Assembly (NCBI GenBank): GCA_021229015.1 | Contig: CM037777.1 | Coordinates: 68,982,840 to 69,046,839 of the forward strand | Length of the DNA stretch: 64,000 nucleotides | Origin: Solen grandis | Taxonomy: Eukaryota; Mollusca; Bivalvia; Adapedonta; Solenidae | Direction: 5' to 3' | Part shown: piece after piece, positions 1 to 12,180 of the stretch | Numbering within the stretch: the stretch's first letter is position 1 | How the letters are laid out: the number at the start of each line of letters is the position of its first letter | Notes under the pieces: generated by a model | Seen by the model: only the letters and a program-made list of their open reading frames with translations | Told to the model about the DNA's origin: nothing | Databases searched by the model: none | Made by a program: the position numbers and the translations under genes

Positions 1-383
1 ATTAACTGGTCTGGTCTACTGCATTTATAAATAATACAATAACAGTAACTCATGTGCGAAATAGAGCCTATAAGCATATCGTTGTTGTCTCCCTTGACAT
101 ATGATAACGCTTAATATAACATATTGCGCCTCCTTTTCTTTGTTGGCTTATTCCTGTATATTTCCCCCTATTTTTCGTTTAGGAGCGTAACAGTAATGTA
201 GCGATAACCTGAGCTAAGAAGTTAACATATTCTGCCCCATGGGCTATTTTTTTTTTACTTCTATGTGTATTTATTTGACATTACTTACTAGTCACCTGTG
301 CTATTTAAATTACTATAAATCATTATATCGAATTCCCTTGCTAAATTAGCCAGTCTTCGTAGGTAACTGACAACCGCGAAGTT
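1..383. other. No gene recognised
   Basis: AT-rich sequence with no exon, RNA gene or repeat that I can support. It ends where the GC-rich array begins. Confidence 0.4.
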
Positions 384-650
384 ATGGTGGCTGATTTCTG
401 CAATTTCGTGTTTCGTGTTGCGGGGCGGAGTTTCGCCCCGAAATGTCGAAATCTCGCGGCGAGATTTCGGGGCGAAAGGTCGAAAACACGAAAATGCCAG
501 AGTTTCGGGGCGAGATTTCGGGGCGAAACCTCGAAATTTCGCCCCGCAACACGAAATAATCAATATTTCGTCTTTTTGACTTTTCGTGCGCCGCCCCCCC
601 GCCAGAATTTTCAATATTTCGCATTTCGCCTTCCGGTACATATTGTACGC
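384..650. repeat. GC-rich 'cggggcgagatttcg' array, copy 1
   Basis: A block of short alternating units of the type GGGGCGAGATTTCGGGGCGAAA read in both orientations, so it is strongly self-complementary. It is far more GC- and CpG-rich than its surroundings. One border reads 'atggtggctgatttctgc'. The other reads 'ttccggtacatattgtacgcatgcgc'. Both borders recur in opposite orientation at the copy near 2930-3325, so this is one dispersed element rather than local slippage. Open frames in it are Arg/Pro/Ser-rich in all phases and reflect base composition, not protein. Confidence 0.8.
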
Positions 651-1608
651 ATGCGCAGATACCTTTTCTTTTCAGGCGCAGACGCTTTATTTCTCTAATT
701 ACTGCACGGTAAGTGATACATATTTCATGGAATCAAGATACTAGAAATATCTGATGAGTCATCATTACCTGAACGTTTATGTTGACATCGATAAGGACCA
801 TTTGATTTTAGCCCATATACAAGATTCTGACGCCAGACATTCAAATATCCTGGAGTATTTGGTGCAAAGAAAATACCTTCACGATCTCTCACTTTCATAT
901 CATATATGATATAGATCTATTTAAATCCTTCAAATGTAATAAACTGTCTAAGGTTTTAAAAAGCAGACTTAAAAAATAACTTTCAATATCCAATAACAGT
1001 CAGAATATTATTTCTCGACAATGAACTTCAAATGAGTTTGCCATGGGTAATGTGCACATACAGAGGTAAAATCTATAAACAACAGTTGCACTTATAGGTT
1101 CTTTTTTTGTTGGTTTACATAAGTGATCGTCTGCTTGCTGAGTGTTGACTAGTGGCTTAAAAATGATAAAAAGGAGCATTTGTGAAAATGGTAGAGGAAT
1201 GTTACCTCTTCATCAATTTCAAATGATTTTTTGTTATACTTATGCAAAACATGTTCAATGCATTAATGAATCAGGAAAAAAAAATGATACCTCAATTCTG
1301 TTTATTGTCAATTATTTCTCTGTTAAATTACTTCACACATCATACATGACGTTGAGTATTGAATTTGTATAAAAAGCTTGAGAATACCAATAGTAAGAGA
1401 ACTCAATACTTGAGGATAGATCTTGACATAGTATGTGACTTATAGATATAAGCCTACACACTTTTATTGTATTATGTAAATATTTATCATTTTTATCAGG
1501 ACTTATCGAGATTTTGAATGTTTTTTTGTTTTTTTCAATTTTCTTTTTATATCTTATGATAAAACATTCTTTAACAGATCTAACCCATAACCTTTATGTG
1601 ATCCTGAC
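651..1608. other. No gene recognised
   Basis: AT-rich sequence with frequent stops in all frames. A 76-residue open frame at 1142-1372 (+) has no recognisable motif and is probably chance. Confidence 0.4.
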
Positions 1609-1671
1609 ATGGATGCTATCCTGGATGAGCTAGGTCTGAGGGAACTAAAGAGGGATTTTAGTGAACAACGG
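1609..1671 (+). CDS. Possible first coding exon, SAM-domain-like N-terminus
   Basis: The ATG at 1609 opens 21 codons reading MDAILDELGLRELKRDFSEQ then R, and runs straight into a GTAAAA donor at 1672. The pattern of acidic, leucine and aromatic residues resembles the first helices of SAM domains, where a short 'ILxELGLxEYxxxFxEQ' stretch is typical. An acceptor-like TTTAACAG lies at about 1570-1577, and an in-frame TAA 18 bases before the ATG fits a 5'UTR followed by the start codon. The exon ends in phase 0. I did not find the following exons; the gap at 5263-5362 or undetected short exons could hold them. SAM membership is inferred from 21 residues only, so this could be a chance match. Confidence 0.35.
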
Positions 1672-2929
1672 GTAAAATACATATTTTCTGATCTTTGATG
1701 AGTGTAAAACTCTGAGTGTGTGAGAGAGAGATTTTGTGGAAAGTTGGATAATTCCATAATGATAAATAATTATTTGCTTTCATTAAGGCTAGATCTATTT
1801 GAATTCAAAATAGATATACTTTTGTACTATCAATCTAAATCATGCAGTATCTGTAGCTTCAAATAACTGTCTAAGCACTAAAGATATTTCATGTGAACAA
1901 ACTTTCCAGCTGGCTTGCAGTAGGTTGGTGGTTCTACATGGCTTCTATGCCTGAAATACTGTACAGATCTGTAGAGGGCCCATTAACACCCGTAATGTTA
2001 ATGAAAAAAATCACACTCAGAAAAGAAAATCACACTCAGACAAATTGAATGCAAAATAGTAAGAGAATCCTTAAAAGTAAGAGATTGAAGTCCTTCTATA
2101 CTACTGTACTGTTTATCAATAAGGAAAAGCAGGGAATGTTCTGAAGTTGCATATCCAAATAACTCCTATCAAGTGTCTTTCCTCCTTCCAACACCATGGA
2201 CATCAGTCAATATCCCGACTATTTCCGTGTATGTATATCCGGCAAAGAAGTATTCACGCATCAAATCACTTTCTTTGGACCGTTAAGGTATAACTATGTA
2301 TAAAGTATTTATTTCTTTTTTCCATACCTACATGCTATATAAAGCATATAGGGTAAAGCAATACTTTTTACACCATAAACCTTTTCGCTTAAAATCTGTA
2401 ATTAAGCCCATTTGGTCACATATTTTTTATTTAAAAAACAACAACAACAAAAAAAACGTGAGTGTGAAAAGGAGAGGGAAAGAGGGAGGGGAGATGTAAA
2501 AAAAAGGGGAGAAAGAAAGAAAAAAATGAAGAGGAAGAGAATCAGAAACATGCTTGATATTCACATAGAACTGCCTGTGAAGTAAGGTTGGTGTCGACAG
2601 ATACCAATATCATTTCATAACACATACATATTTACATGTAACATGTAATATATGCAACGTATTAAATCAGTATAAACTAAAATATTCAAAAACATAAAAG
2701 CAAAACTTAAAAAATATTTTAAACAGAGATTCCCCTTGATTCATTAATGAACTAATCATTTCGTTTCACAGTGGCTCTGTTTTCTATATTCCTCGTCTGT
2801 AAGTCAATGGTTCGTTTATACATAGCTCTGACACAAGATAGAGTACTTTGAACTGTTTAATAAAGGATACTATCACCATAACCATTTAAACCAGAAAACA
2901 TTTCTTTGATTTGTTTCGCTTACATGTGT
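1672..2929. other. Intronic/intergenic, no clear gene
   Basis: Contains a short fragment at about 1908-1975 that matches the 3' part of the SINE seen at 4330 and 61846. It also has an A/G-rich tract at about 2450-2550. A frame at about 2197-2289 (MDISQYPDYFRV...) looks weakly coding-like and ends near a GTATAA, but I cannot support an exon. Confidence 0.35.
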
Positions 2930-3325
2930 TTACATTCAATTTGCGCATGCTTACAATATGTACCGGAAAGCGAAATGCGAAATATTGAATTCTCGCCTGG
3001 CGGGTTGGCGGGGCGCCGCACGAAAAGTCGAAAAGACGAAATATTGATTATTTCGTGTCGCGGGGCGAGATTTCGCCCCGAAATGTCAAAATCTCGGGGC
3101 GAGATTTCGGGGCGAAAGGTCGAGAACACGAAATGCCGAAATCTCGGGGCGAGATTTCGGGGCGAAATGACGAAATACTATGATTCGTGTAGCGGGGCGA
3201 AAAACTGGCATTTTCGTGTTTTCGACCTTTTGCCCCGAAATCTCGCCCCGAGATTTCGACATTTCGGGGCGAAACTTCGTCCCGCAACACGAAACACGAA
3301 ATGGCAGAAATCAGCCACCATACGA
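2930..3325. repeat. GC-rich 'cggggcgagatttcg' array, copy 2 (inverted)
   Basis: Same element as 384-650 in the opposite orientation and longer. It begins 'attcaatttgcgcatgcttacaatatgtaccggaaagcg', the reverse complement of the 650 end. It ends with 'ggcagaaatcagccaccat', the reverse complement of the 384 end. Between them are repeated GGGGCGAGATTTCGGGGCGAAA units in alternating orientation, able to form hairpins at several scales. Confidence 0.8.
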
Positions 3326-4085
3326 AGTAGAAAAAGCGATCGAAGACGAATGGTCATCAGAGAGAAATTGTAGTAATTCGTCATGGAGACCGTACCCGGT
3401 CCAAGTAGGGATCGCAACCACAACCATTGGCTTCACGTGGCCGGTTTATTATGTGAAACCCATGGTCCCTATCCTGAGACACGATTTCAGATGAATCACA
3501 AACAGTAAATTATATTAGATCTACCGCGATTTCATGGGACATTTTTAGTGTACCTAAATGAGAGACGTGCGTGTGCCATTATCTTTTAAGTGATCGAACA
3601 ATCAACCATAAACTTATCTCTAATTTGAACCTTTGTCAGTGAATGTGTATTACTATGAAATGGTACACATTTACACAAGATTATATAAAGTTAAATGTAA
3701 AGTCCGTGGCGGGGTGGTTAAAACAGCTGTTTCCGGTTTCATATAACCATAACATATTTTCTTATATTTAACACGTTACATATAACTCTTAGGCCGAAAC
3801 ACACCACTCCGCGTCACGCGCGTATATTCTACATATTATGCATATTGTGCTGAACAGATACAGCCAAAGCCTCGCTTAATAACATTTTCATGACCTCGTT
3901 ATGAAATAACAGTTCATGTCAGGATCTATGTATATATCAATGAGAGAGAGAGAGAGTATACACATGCACAAATTTATGGAGTAGCTTCATCTAAATCATC
4001 GCAAACGACCGAGAGTGTCAGTTTTAGAATATGTAATAAAACATGTTACGAAATTTTCTACAAAATTCAAATGTTATAAAACACA

Positions 4086-4116
<31 letters not shown>

Positions 4117-4329
4117 TGCATATATACTCCCACATATAAATATCAAGACATATAAATGTATTCACATACATCTACTCAAGTGTAAGTCTTAAATGAAATC
4201 CTACCAACATCAAAGAACTATTCCTTAGCACAATTAAAAGAAAAACAAACGTAGGGAAATAATTTACAATATATAATCAATCCCTCCAGTAACCCTAACG
4301 TTCCCGGTAGGGACTTCGGATTTTTTCAT
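3326..4329. other. No gene recognised; microsatellites
   Basis: Contains a short (GA)n at about 3941-3956 and an (ACAT)n run at about 4083-4114. Otherwise AT-rich with no coding signal. Confidence 0.5.
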
Positions 4330-4490
4330 GTGAGGAAGCCTTCCAGCTGGCTTGCAGTAGGTCGGTGGTTCTATCCGGGTACTTCTGTGTACTCGGGGTC
4401 TTCCTCCACCTGTAATTAGCTGGATGTCGCTATATGATTGAAATACTATCGCAGCGACGGTAAACCCCAGTACAACAACAACAACCCTAA
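4330..4490 (+). mobile_element. SINE fragment (family A)
   Basis: Contains 'taggtcggtggttctatccgggtac', then 'ctgtgtactcggggtcttcctcc', then 'cctgtaattagctggatgtcgctata', and an A/C-rich 'caacaacaacaacc' tail. The same order of blocks recurs at 61846-62092, which preserves a tRNA-like head. The copy here lacks most of that head. Confidence 0.7.
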
Positions 4491-4894
4491 CGAAATGAAA
4501 ATTTAGAGTAACTAAAGGATAAAGTATACATATGCACACATATGTATATACATATTGTTCATAAAGTAATACCTATAATAGACAGTAGTTGAAACGATTT
4601 AAATGTATACAACGCTAGTTTTATATCTAATATAATTATACTGCTATAATTTATAATCAATACCCCTCTTGTAATCCTAGCAAAAAAGGGGGTAACTGAA
4701 GGATACACGCGTGTACATAAACATTCTTATAAAAATAATACTGAAGTTCTAATTTATTGCAAAATTTTCATTTTCTCTCGTCATGGAGTGTTAAGTACAG
4801 CCCCCTCCGGTGGGAATCACAGTCGGTTCCCGAGTAAAAAAAAAAAAAAAAATGAAAAAAAAAACAACTATTTATTTGATTATTTTATTTATTG
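4486..4894. other. No gene recognised
   Basis: AT-rich sequence with a poly-A run near 4836-4865. The segment 'ccccctccggtggg' near 4800 resembles one near 23230 and is probably a small dispersed repeat. Confidence 0.4.
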
Positions 4895-5055
4895 GTACTG
4901 TTAAACCGCAATAACGCGCCGTATAGGCATGTGACATGATACCCCACCCAGTCATATTATCCTGAAACCGGGCCAACCAGTCCTGAAACTATCCTTGTAT
5001 ATTGAGAGTCAACAAGTACCATTTTAATGATTTTGGTATGTCTCGGTCGACGAGT
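4895..5055 (-). mobile_element. SINE fragment (family B)
   Basis: Carries the family B body in the same order as the copy at 32765-33060: 'ggcatgtgacatgatacc', 'acccagtcatattatcctg', 'ccgggccaaccagtcctg' and 'gattttggtatgtctcgg'. The tRNA-like head that should lie at the high-coordinate end is truncated. Confidence 0.65.
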
Positions 5056-5262
5056 TAGAAATAAATAAGGTATGAAAACAGTAAATTTGAAAGAACAGGA
5101 AAAGGGGATAAAAACGCACATGTATATCTTTGCTAATTAAGATTTAAATGAAATTGGCATTCCTGCTGTTCTTGTGCCAGTGTTCAAAACTGAGAGAACA
5201 GTAGCTTATATGTTCTGAAATAGCGTCGGCCATCGTCGAAAACCCACAGTATATATTCCATT

Positions 5263-5362
5263 NNNNNNNNNNNNNNNNNNNNNNNNNNNNNNNNNNNNNN
5301 NNNNNNNNNNNNNNNNNNNNNNNNNNNNNNNNNNNNNNNNNNNNNNNNNNNNNNNNNNNNNN
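5263..5362. other. Assembly gap (100 N)
   Basis: Exactly 100 N, the usual placeholder for a scaffold join of unknown size. The sequence just before it, 'catcgtcgaaaacccacagt', matches an arm of the foldback element at 43926-44370, so the gap may interrupt another copy of that element. Confidence 0.95.
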
Positions 5363-5395
5363 CTTATGATACTTTATCTGTTTATTCTTACCCGT

Positions 5396-5432
<37 letters not shown>

Positions 5433-6516
5433 AGGCGTGTTAGGCTCACCATCCCCTCAAAATTTGTATGTATATACATGTATGTATGTGTTTGTGATTT
5501 TGATATAGGTCTGTTTGTTTACCCGTTAAATGTTGTTTCACTGTTCCTATAAAATCTTTTTTTTTTCTGTTGTATTTGTTCACATGCTGTTACAAATGTA
5601 CTTTGTAAACTGTGACACAATAAAAGATATGTTCTGTTCTGTTCTGTTCTGTTCACAACTCACCAGTATATGGTACTAACTGGACGTCATCCCTCCTGTC
5701 ATGCTGTTAATTCTGTTAATCAGGCGTAAAAAATTGCATTGTTTCTGGTAACAGGCTGTGAAAAAATAGGTCGGTCGGTCGGCTTTTCTTTTTTTGTGCC
5801 TTTTTCTTGAAAGCTTAGATCTTATGTGGAAACGTAACATGCTACATGCCAATATACCTTTTACTGTATTTTGCAATTTCAGACAGCTTTACAGAAAAAT
5901 AAATCTTTCTAGTTTGTATTAAACATCAGTCCATTCAGCTGATATGAGAATTTGGTTGCCGGTACATGTACACAGTATATTACTTAGAAAGCACATGCTG
6001 GGTGCAGATGAAAATTCATTACAAATGGCGGAGGCAGTCACCTGTGTCATTCAACACACGTTCTTATGTTTCCTAATTATAAATAAATGCGAAATACTCA
6101 AATGGTATCGCTTTCGATATATGTTTACATTTTACACACTCTCTACCGACTTACGTTTTAACTTCGGCGAGAAACTATTGTTTTCGGGTGCAAAAAGGGG
6201 AGAAGATTGGGCAAGAAATGTGTGATGGACTGATTAATGTCTATTATGAAGTCATCTGGTAGCTTGTAAGTATATTTAAAGTGTACTGAGGATCCACCAA
6301 ATTAACAATTGTTACGACCCACTTAAAAAAAAAACTTGTTCGTAAAGTTTCAGACGTAGTTTATCTTTGACTATTTACGAAAGATAGTTTGAAACTAATC
6401 CGTAACCTCAAAATGGCTGACTCCTAAGTTATCGTTAGTAACTTGTTTAAACGAAAAAAATGCGATATAAAATCTTAGAATAAAATGGATATTAGTAGTG
6501 TAAAAGTAGGATTCTC
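5363..6516. other. No gene recognised; microsatellites
   Basis: Holds a (CT)n run at about 5399-5427 and a (TTCTG)n run at about 5632-5653. Open frames at 5676-5876 (-) and 5944-6225 (+) have no recognisable domain or exon borders. Confidence 0.45.
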
Positions 6517-6620
6517 GCGGCCATTTTGTTTTAGGAGGAATATACAGTTATATAGAGGGGGCGTGTCTAGTCGCCATTTTTTTTGAGGTATATAGAATTA
6601 TATAGTGGGGGCGTGTCTGA
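6517..6620. repeat. Local tandem duplication, about 55 bp unit, two copies
   Basis: 'cggccattttgttttaggagg...tatagagggggcgtgtctag' is followed at once by a diverged second copy, 'cgccattttttttgagg...tatagtgggggcgtgtctga'. Confidence 0.65.
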
Positions 6621-6896
6621 CCATAACATGCATGACTGCGTAGAGAGCAGTGGACATGTCAGTAATTAGCCTGTTTATCAACAATGTTGTCATTGAAGTC
6701 ACCATGTAGTGGACATGTAGTAGGCGTGTCGGCATTCAATATTCTAATTAAAAAAAGGTTTTATATGAAAGGGTAAGAGCTGTGTTAGCAATAGAAGTCG
6801 CATGTTTCAGAATATAAAGAAGAAATCACGGAGTATACATGGTGTCAATTTTAGTTTTCTAGCTCACATAGGAGCTACAAAATACTTAAATACATT

Positions 6897-8600
6897 TTAA
6901 GGTCCAAAGTTCGGAACTTTGTTTAACCACAGAACCTTGGTCTTTTTAAATCTGGGAAAACGTATATAATAATGCACATCTAGAACGTAATATACACATT
7001 TTGTGAAAATATCTAGAAAATCCGCCGAGAAATGAAGGCTGTTAAGTACGAAAAAACTTTTGTAGTAAATGTCAAACTTGACGTCATGTGACGTCATAGG
7101 AATGTAAAATTCATAGATTCTAAAATTTCATCGCGTCAGATACGGGCTCTAAATTTTTCGTGATTCTAGACCGCCAGCAACCTTTTGAAATAACAACCTC
7201 TTTTGGAAGAAAAGAACAATAATAATAATAATAAACAGCACAGAAAAAAAGTCTTAGTGCTCTAGCAGAAATTCCTAATAAAAAACATAACAAACCCAAT
7301 AGGACTTACTGTTTGAGGCAGAAAGCCCTAATAAAACTTTGAAGTAAGCCGTAATAACAAAGGCAACATGCTTATCGGTCCTGGTTGTACAACATTGCAT
7401 CCTAAAATGCACCTAATTCTCTGAAATATGCATCGCAATACACCCTTCAACACGGGCACTCTTTCCTGCTTAGGAACGTCCGGACCGCGGATAACCAACC
7501 CAATAACCACTTTCCTTTTTTTAACTTCAAATTGCTAGATTTCCATATACAAGCCCTTATCCGAAAAAATATTCTGGCATGTTTGATGACGTAATCACTT
7601 GAAACTTTCACGGCGTTTTGCACATCTTAGGTTGCGTCATTCCTGCAAATTTGGACTTCATGCATCAACTTGCTAATTTTATATGATATTTTTAATAATT
7701 CACGCTTTTGTATTCATGACGTCTCAATCACGTGACAAAACAAATATTCCTGGCAGTATATATCACTTAACTCTTAAGTTTGTTTATCCTGAAAAAAAAA
7801 AATCATAATTATTGACTCAAAGTTCATGAAGCTACAGCGTTTCAATTTCGTGAAAAGTACACTTTTCGTTTTTCTGTCATAACTCAACCATTTGAACCCC
7901 GATCGTTTTTGATATACCGATGGCCGAATAAAAAAAAAACTAAAACTGACATATTACCTTGACCTTTGCGATTTTCCGGAAACGGAGGTCACCATGCGCG
8001 GTGGGACACGAGGTTGCACATTAATTGAAAGTAACATGCCAGTCTGTCAAAAAGTCAAGCCTGCAGGTCACAAGAGCCGCTAATTTCGAAAGCAAATTTT
8101 CTTATCACAGTATGACGTCAAATGCCGTTACACGAAGTCAGTTGTCAAATAATACAAAGAAGACCTCAGGACACATATGCTATCCAATTTTCACGCGTCT
8201 AACTCATCAAGAGCCTTTGTAACACGAAATTATATTTTCATTACCAAAGTTCGAATCTCGATTTTGATATAAATTCTCGAACTTTCGGAATTTTGAGAAT
8301 TCAAGAATGTATACACCTCTACATACCAACTTACACCCTTCTGTTCAAATATCAAGTCAATCGGACCAATATTGACGGCAGCAGAGCGCGAACCAAATTT
8401 GGTAGCTTATTTGAACTGTGACGTCAAATGACGTCATATGAAAATGAAAATTGTTGCATTCAAAAGGGCCAACGTCACTCTGATTATTGTTAAAATTTCA
8501 TGCTGTTGGTTTGTTGGCAACCTGTTTTAATTTGAACTTCAAAAGGAGGACAAATAATAATAACTAGATTTCATTCGTTGATACGAATGATAGGACTTTC
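6897..8600. repeat. Diverged dispersed repeat with paired TGACGTCA-type motifs, copy 1
   Basis: Non-coding sequence with blocks found again at 10138-10950 in the same order: 'ataactcaacc...ccccgatc', 'ccttgacctttg(c/t)gattttccggaaacg', a block with two TGACGTCA-like palindromes spaced by a few bases, and 'aataataactagatttcatt...gataggactttctgc' as the last block. Paired motifs lie near 7080-7097 and 8418-8440. The copies differ at many positions, so this is old. I see no coding function. Confidence 0.6.
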
Positions 8601-9187
8601 TGCTAGCATTGTAAAATATTAGGATTAATACCGTTATAAAGAATATATATTAAATTCCCTACCTTTTACTTTTTTTCGTATGGACTTCTCATGCATGAAC
8701 TTTGTGAAATAAGCCATATCGCAAAAATAAATAAATCTTTATTTTGATATCGCTTTCTTATAACTTGAACTATTTTAGTATTCTAGGTACCAAATTAAAT
8801 GTCCTGAAAATCCCGACAATTCCATTGAAGCATATTTGGGTCTAGTTTTATAGGTATTCAAAATATAAGCAATTAAACTTAAACCTCTTAATTCTGCATA
8901 TCAAAATTCTTTTTTTTTTATTTTCGTGTACAGCCGCGGGAATAAAATCGTAAATGCTACCATGCAGTAGAATCGTCGACGCGTGAAGCCTCGTGAGTTA
9001 AATTTCAATAACGCTTGTACATACGATCGAGACGACTGTATTACACAAAGTTACTCTAAACGGTCTAAATGACATGTGTCAAAACGCTCAAAGGATTATG
9101 GGTAACACAATTCTGCAACTGATATGTATAAGTAACGTAAATAAAATGATTTGACAAAACATTAAATCATTTTCAACACTTGTTTCG
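8601..9187. other. No gene recognised
   Basis: AT-rich intergenic sequence between two repeat families. Confidence 0.4.
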
Positions 9188-9482
9188 TTTGTTTGTTTGT
9201 TAGGTTTACCGTCCAACCGACAGTATTTCAATCATTTGGAGACGGTGTCTACTTGATGCAATTATAGTGCTGCCACACTGCAGTATCACGCCGTAGACAT
9301 GTGGCATGATACCACACACAGTCACATTATCCTGAAACCGAGCCAACCAGTCCTACAAATACCCTTTTATGCTGAACGCCAAGCAAGGTAGCTATAACAG
9401 TACGATTTTTTACGACTTTGGTATCGAACCTACGACCTCCCGCTCCCGAGGCGGACGCTCTAACCACTCGGGAACGGTACAC
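9188..9482 (-). mobile_element. SINE (family B), nearly full length
   Basis: Read on the minus strand it starts with a tRNA-like head, 'gtggttagagcgtccgcctc' followed by 'ggttcgataccaaa'. It passes through the shared body with 'ggctcggtttcaggataatg' and 'catgccacatgtctacggcg', and ends in 'ccaaatgattgaaatactgt' plus a (caaa)n-rich tail. The head carries A-box-like and B-box-like RNA polymerase III signals. Confidence 0.8.
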
Positions 9483-10137
9483 TTGTTTAGCTAGTAATAT
9501 CAATATGATATAAGTAAAAAGTTTTTTTTTGCAATTCATATGACTGCAATTCATATGACTAATACATATCTGTAAACTTACATTTTCCGAAAATGCTTCA
9601 ATTAAGGTTAAAGCGAAAGTAGGATATTTTATGAAAATTCTTACAATTGGGTTTAAATTCGTATTTTTGATGTAACTTCCTTATTCTTTGATCAATTTCA
9701 AAACTCTAGTTTTAAGATATAAGCCGTGAAACTCTTACATAACGGCAAAATCGCTGAAATTCTACATGTTTAAATTTTTACTTTTGATGTTACTTCCTTA
9801 TACTTGGATCAATTTCAAAACTTTAGCAAAACTTTAGGTACCAAAGTAATCGTCTTAAAATTCTCTACATTTCACACGCTTTATCTATAGGAATATTTTT
9901 AATATTTTTTGAGATACAAGCTCTTAAACCTCCTGAAAAATGAAAAAATCACCAAAGCTATATGCACGAATTTCGTTTTTTTCCCCATTACTCCAGGAAT
10001 TTTATGTCAATCATTAAACTTTAAGCATCAAAATAACGGCCAAACATTGCTTTACAAATAATATTCATCATCATATTCTCAAAAATCAAAGGTTTTCGAG
10101 ATATAATCTGTTAAACACACTAAGGGTTACCAAATTT
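9483..10137. repeat. Repeat-derived sequence, no gene
   Basis: Contains two related stretches ('gatgtaacttccttattctttgatcaatttcaaaactctag' and about 115 bases later 'gatgttacttccttatacttggatcaatttcaaaactttag'), so it is a diverged tandem duplication. No coding signal. Confidence 0.55.
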
Positions 10138-10950
10138 TCGTTTTGCCGCCATAACTCAACCGATTCAACCCCGATCATCATAAACTAAATATCATCTGAA
10201 AGGTCTTTCTAAACGCTACAAATTATACGCATAGTGTCTCGATAGAATTTTAACCGTTTTTGAGATATTTAAGGCCGAAGAAAAACCCAATAATTGATAT
10301 AGGACCTTGACCTTTGTGATTTTCCGGAAACGAAAGTGACATGGCTCCACAGAATCTAATACTGCATCTTCGGTCAAAATTTCAAGCAAATTATAAAACA
10401 AATAAAGCCTACAGGGCTTAAAAACGGTTAAGTTTTAATACAAAAGTTTTATTAGCATTATGACGTCATGTGACGTCATATGCCGTTCATCGTCATAGAA
10501 AGTATAGAGGATCTAGAGACTAATATTTAGACCAAATATCAGCTTCCTAGCTCATCTGGAAGCGATTTTATACGCATTTGAAATTTGACGTCAATGGTTC
10601 GAATTATGGATTCACCATTAAACCTTCGCCTTTTCGAATTTTGAAAAACGGACACCGGGATGCACAACTAGAGCCTAACATACACATTCTGTGAAATTTT
10701 GATGAAAATCGGCCCAGAAATAATGGCTGTAGACCGCGTACAAACTTTTTCACCTGACGTAAAATCTGACGTTATATGACGTCATATGAATATGAAATTC
10801 ATTACATTCGGAAGCTCATGGTTTGAAATATATGCTATAAAATTTTCATTGATCTGGACCATTGGCAACACATCGAAATTAACACAAATATAAGAGGAAG
10901 AATAAAAAAATAATAACTAGATTTCATTTACACGGCAAACGATAGGACTT
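10138..10950. repeat. Diverged dispersed repeat with paired TGACGTCA-type motifs, copy 2
   Basis: Second copy of the repeat described at 6897-8600. Paired motifs occur near 10460-10480 and 10752-10790 ('tgacgtcatgtgacgtcata', 'tgacgttatatgacgtcata'). It ends in the shared 'aataataactagatttcatt...gataggactttctgc' block. Confidence 0.65.
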
Positions 10951-11635
10951 TCTGCAACTTGTTTAAAACTTAATAAAAGTGAAAATTTATGCGAGACTGC
11001 AAATTTGTGCACTTGGAAGTCTCTTTAAATGAGTGACATAATGGGATGTAATGCTTCACATCAGTGAAAATTGCATGGATATATTTACAAAAGCATTTTT
11101 CATTTAAAATTATTTTTGCCACCATGGCGTGTAATGAAGCCATATGACTACAGATCTCACAGATGGTGAAGAAGACTGAAGAAATGAACATTGTGCAAAT
11201 TTCAGTAATATATCTCCCCTTCAAGCTTTACATACAATTTTATATCATAGATTTCGGACATTTGCTTCACTACAGAATCAAGGCCCTTCCAAAATACTTC
11301 AGACAAAAGATCAGATACACAACTAGGTTTTAAAAAAAAATGTATATATTTTATTTTGAAAATTTATTTATTAAAATGTAAACAAAACTGCAATGCAACT
11401 GTTCATACTTTGAAATTTTAAAGAAATCCATAAACTAAATAAAGAAAAAAAGAGTATGCTATAGGCTATAGGCAATATATGTCCATGCAAGTTTAAGATT
11501 TGGTCTTATTGACTGCAATATAAGCATGTCTATAAAGTCATATAAATGTTATCCTAGCTTTTTAAGAAAACCTAGAAATGTGTCCAGAGGAAACAGATGC
11601 CCCCACCTGACCCATTTTTCAAAATAAAGGTCATC
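10951..11635. other. No gene recognised
   Basis: AT-rich sequence. An 84-residue open frame at 10970-11224 (-) has no domain I recognise and no convincing exon borders. Confidence 0.4.
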
Positions 11636-12180
11636 ACCCAGGAGTGCAATTCATGTCCTGAGTAATATATCCATGAAGTTTAAAGTTTGTAGCACAAATA
11701 CCTTCAGAGTTACCTGTGTCACAGTTTTTGGATGGAGGGACAAAGGCAAATCTATATGCCTCACTTTTTGGTAGGAGGGATAAAAATACCCAGGTGCATA
11801 AGTTCATGTCCTGATTAATATATCCATGAGGTTTCAAGTCTGTAGTACAGGTACTTTCAGGGTTATGTGCGTTACAAGCATTAATTCCGTATTTTTTCAA
11901 AAACAAAGTATCAAAATCTGTCAACTTCAACAGCTGTTTTGATAAAAAATACCCAGGTGCACAAGTTCATGTCCGGATTAATATATCCATGAAGTTTCAA
12001 GTCTGTAGCACAAATACTTTCAGATTTACGTGCGTCACAAGCCCATAACTCTATAAACTTTAACGGTGGTACAATGAAAATACCCAGGTGCACAAGTCCA
12101 TGTCCTGAATAATATATTCATGAAGTATCATGTCTGTAGTACAAATACTTTAGGAGTTATGCATGTCACAAAGTTTTGGG
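11636..12180. repeat. Degenerate tandem repeat, four units of about 130-160 bp
   Basis: The motif 'caggtgcacaagttcatgtcctga' followed by 'aatatatccatgaag' recurs near 11640, 11790, 11953 and 12085. Each is followed by '(g)tctgtag(c/t)acaaatactttc'. Short open frames on the minus strand here simply translate the repeat. Confidence 0.75.

Noticed and set aside
288..698. Open frames of 80-117 codons in three phases
   Set aside because: All come from the GC-rich alternating array; composition is Arg/Pro/Ser/Phe-rich in every frame, with no start or splice context.
2906..3494. Open frames up to 155 codons on both strands
   Set aside because: Same array as above in inverted orientation; overlapping frames on both strands and no domain.
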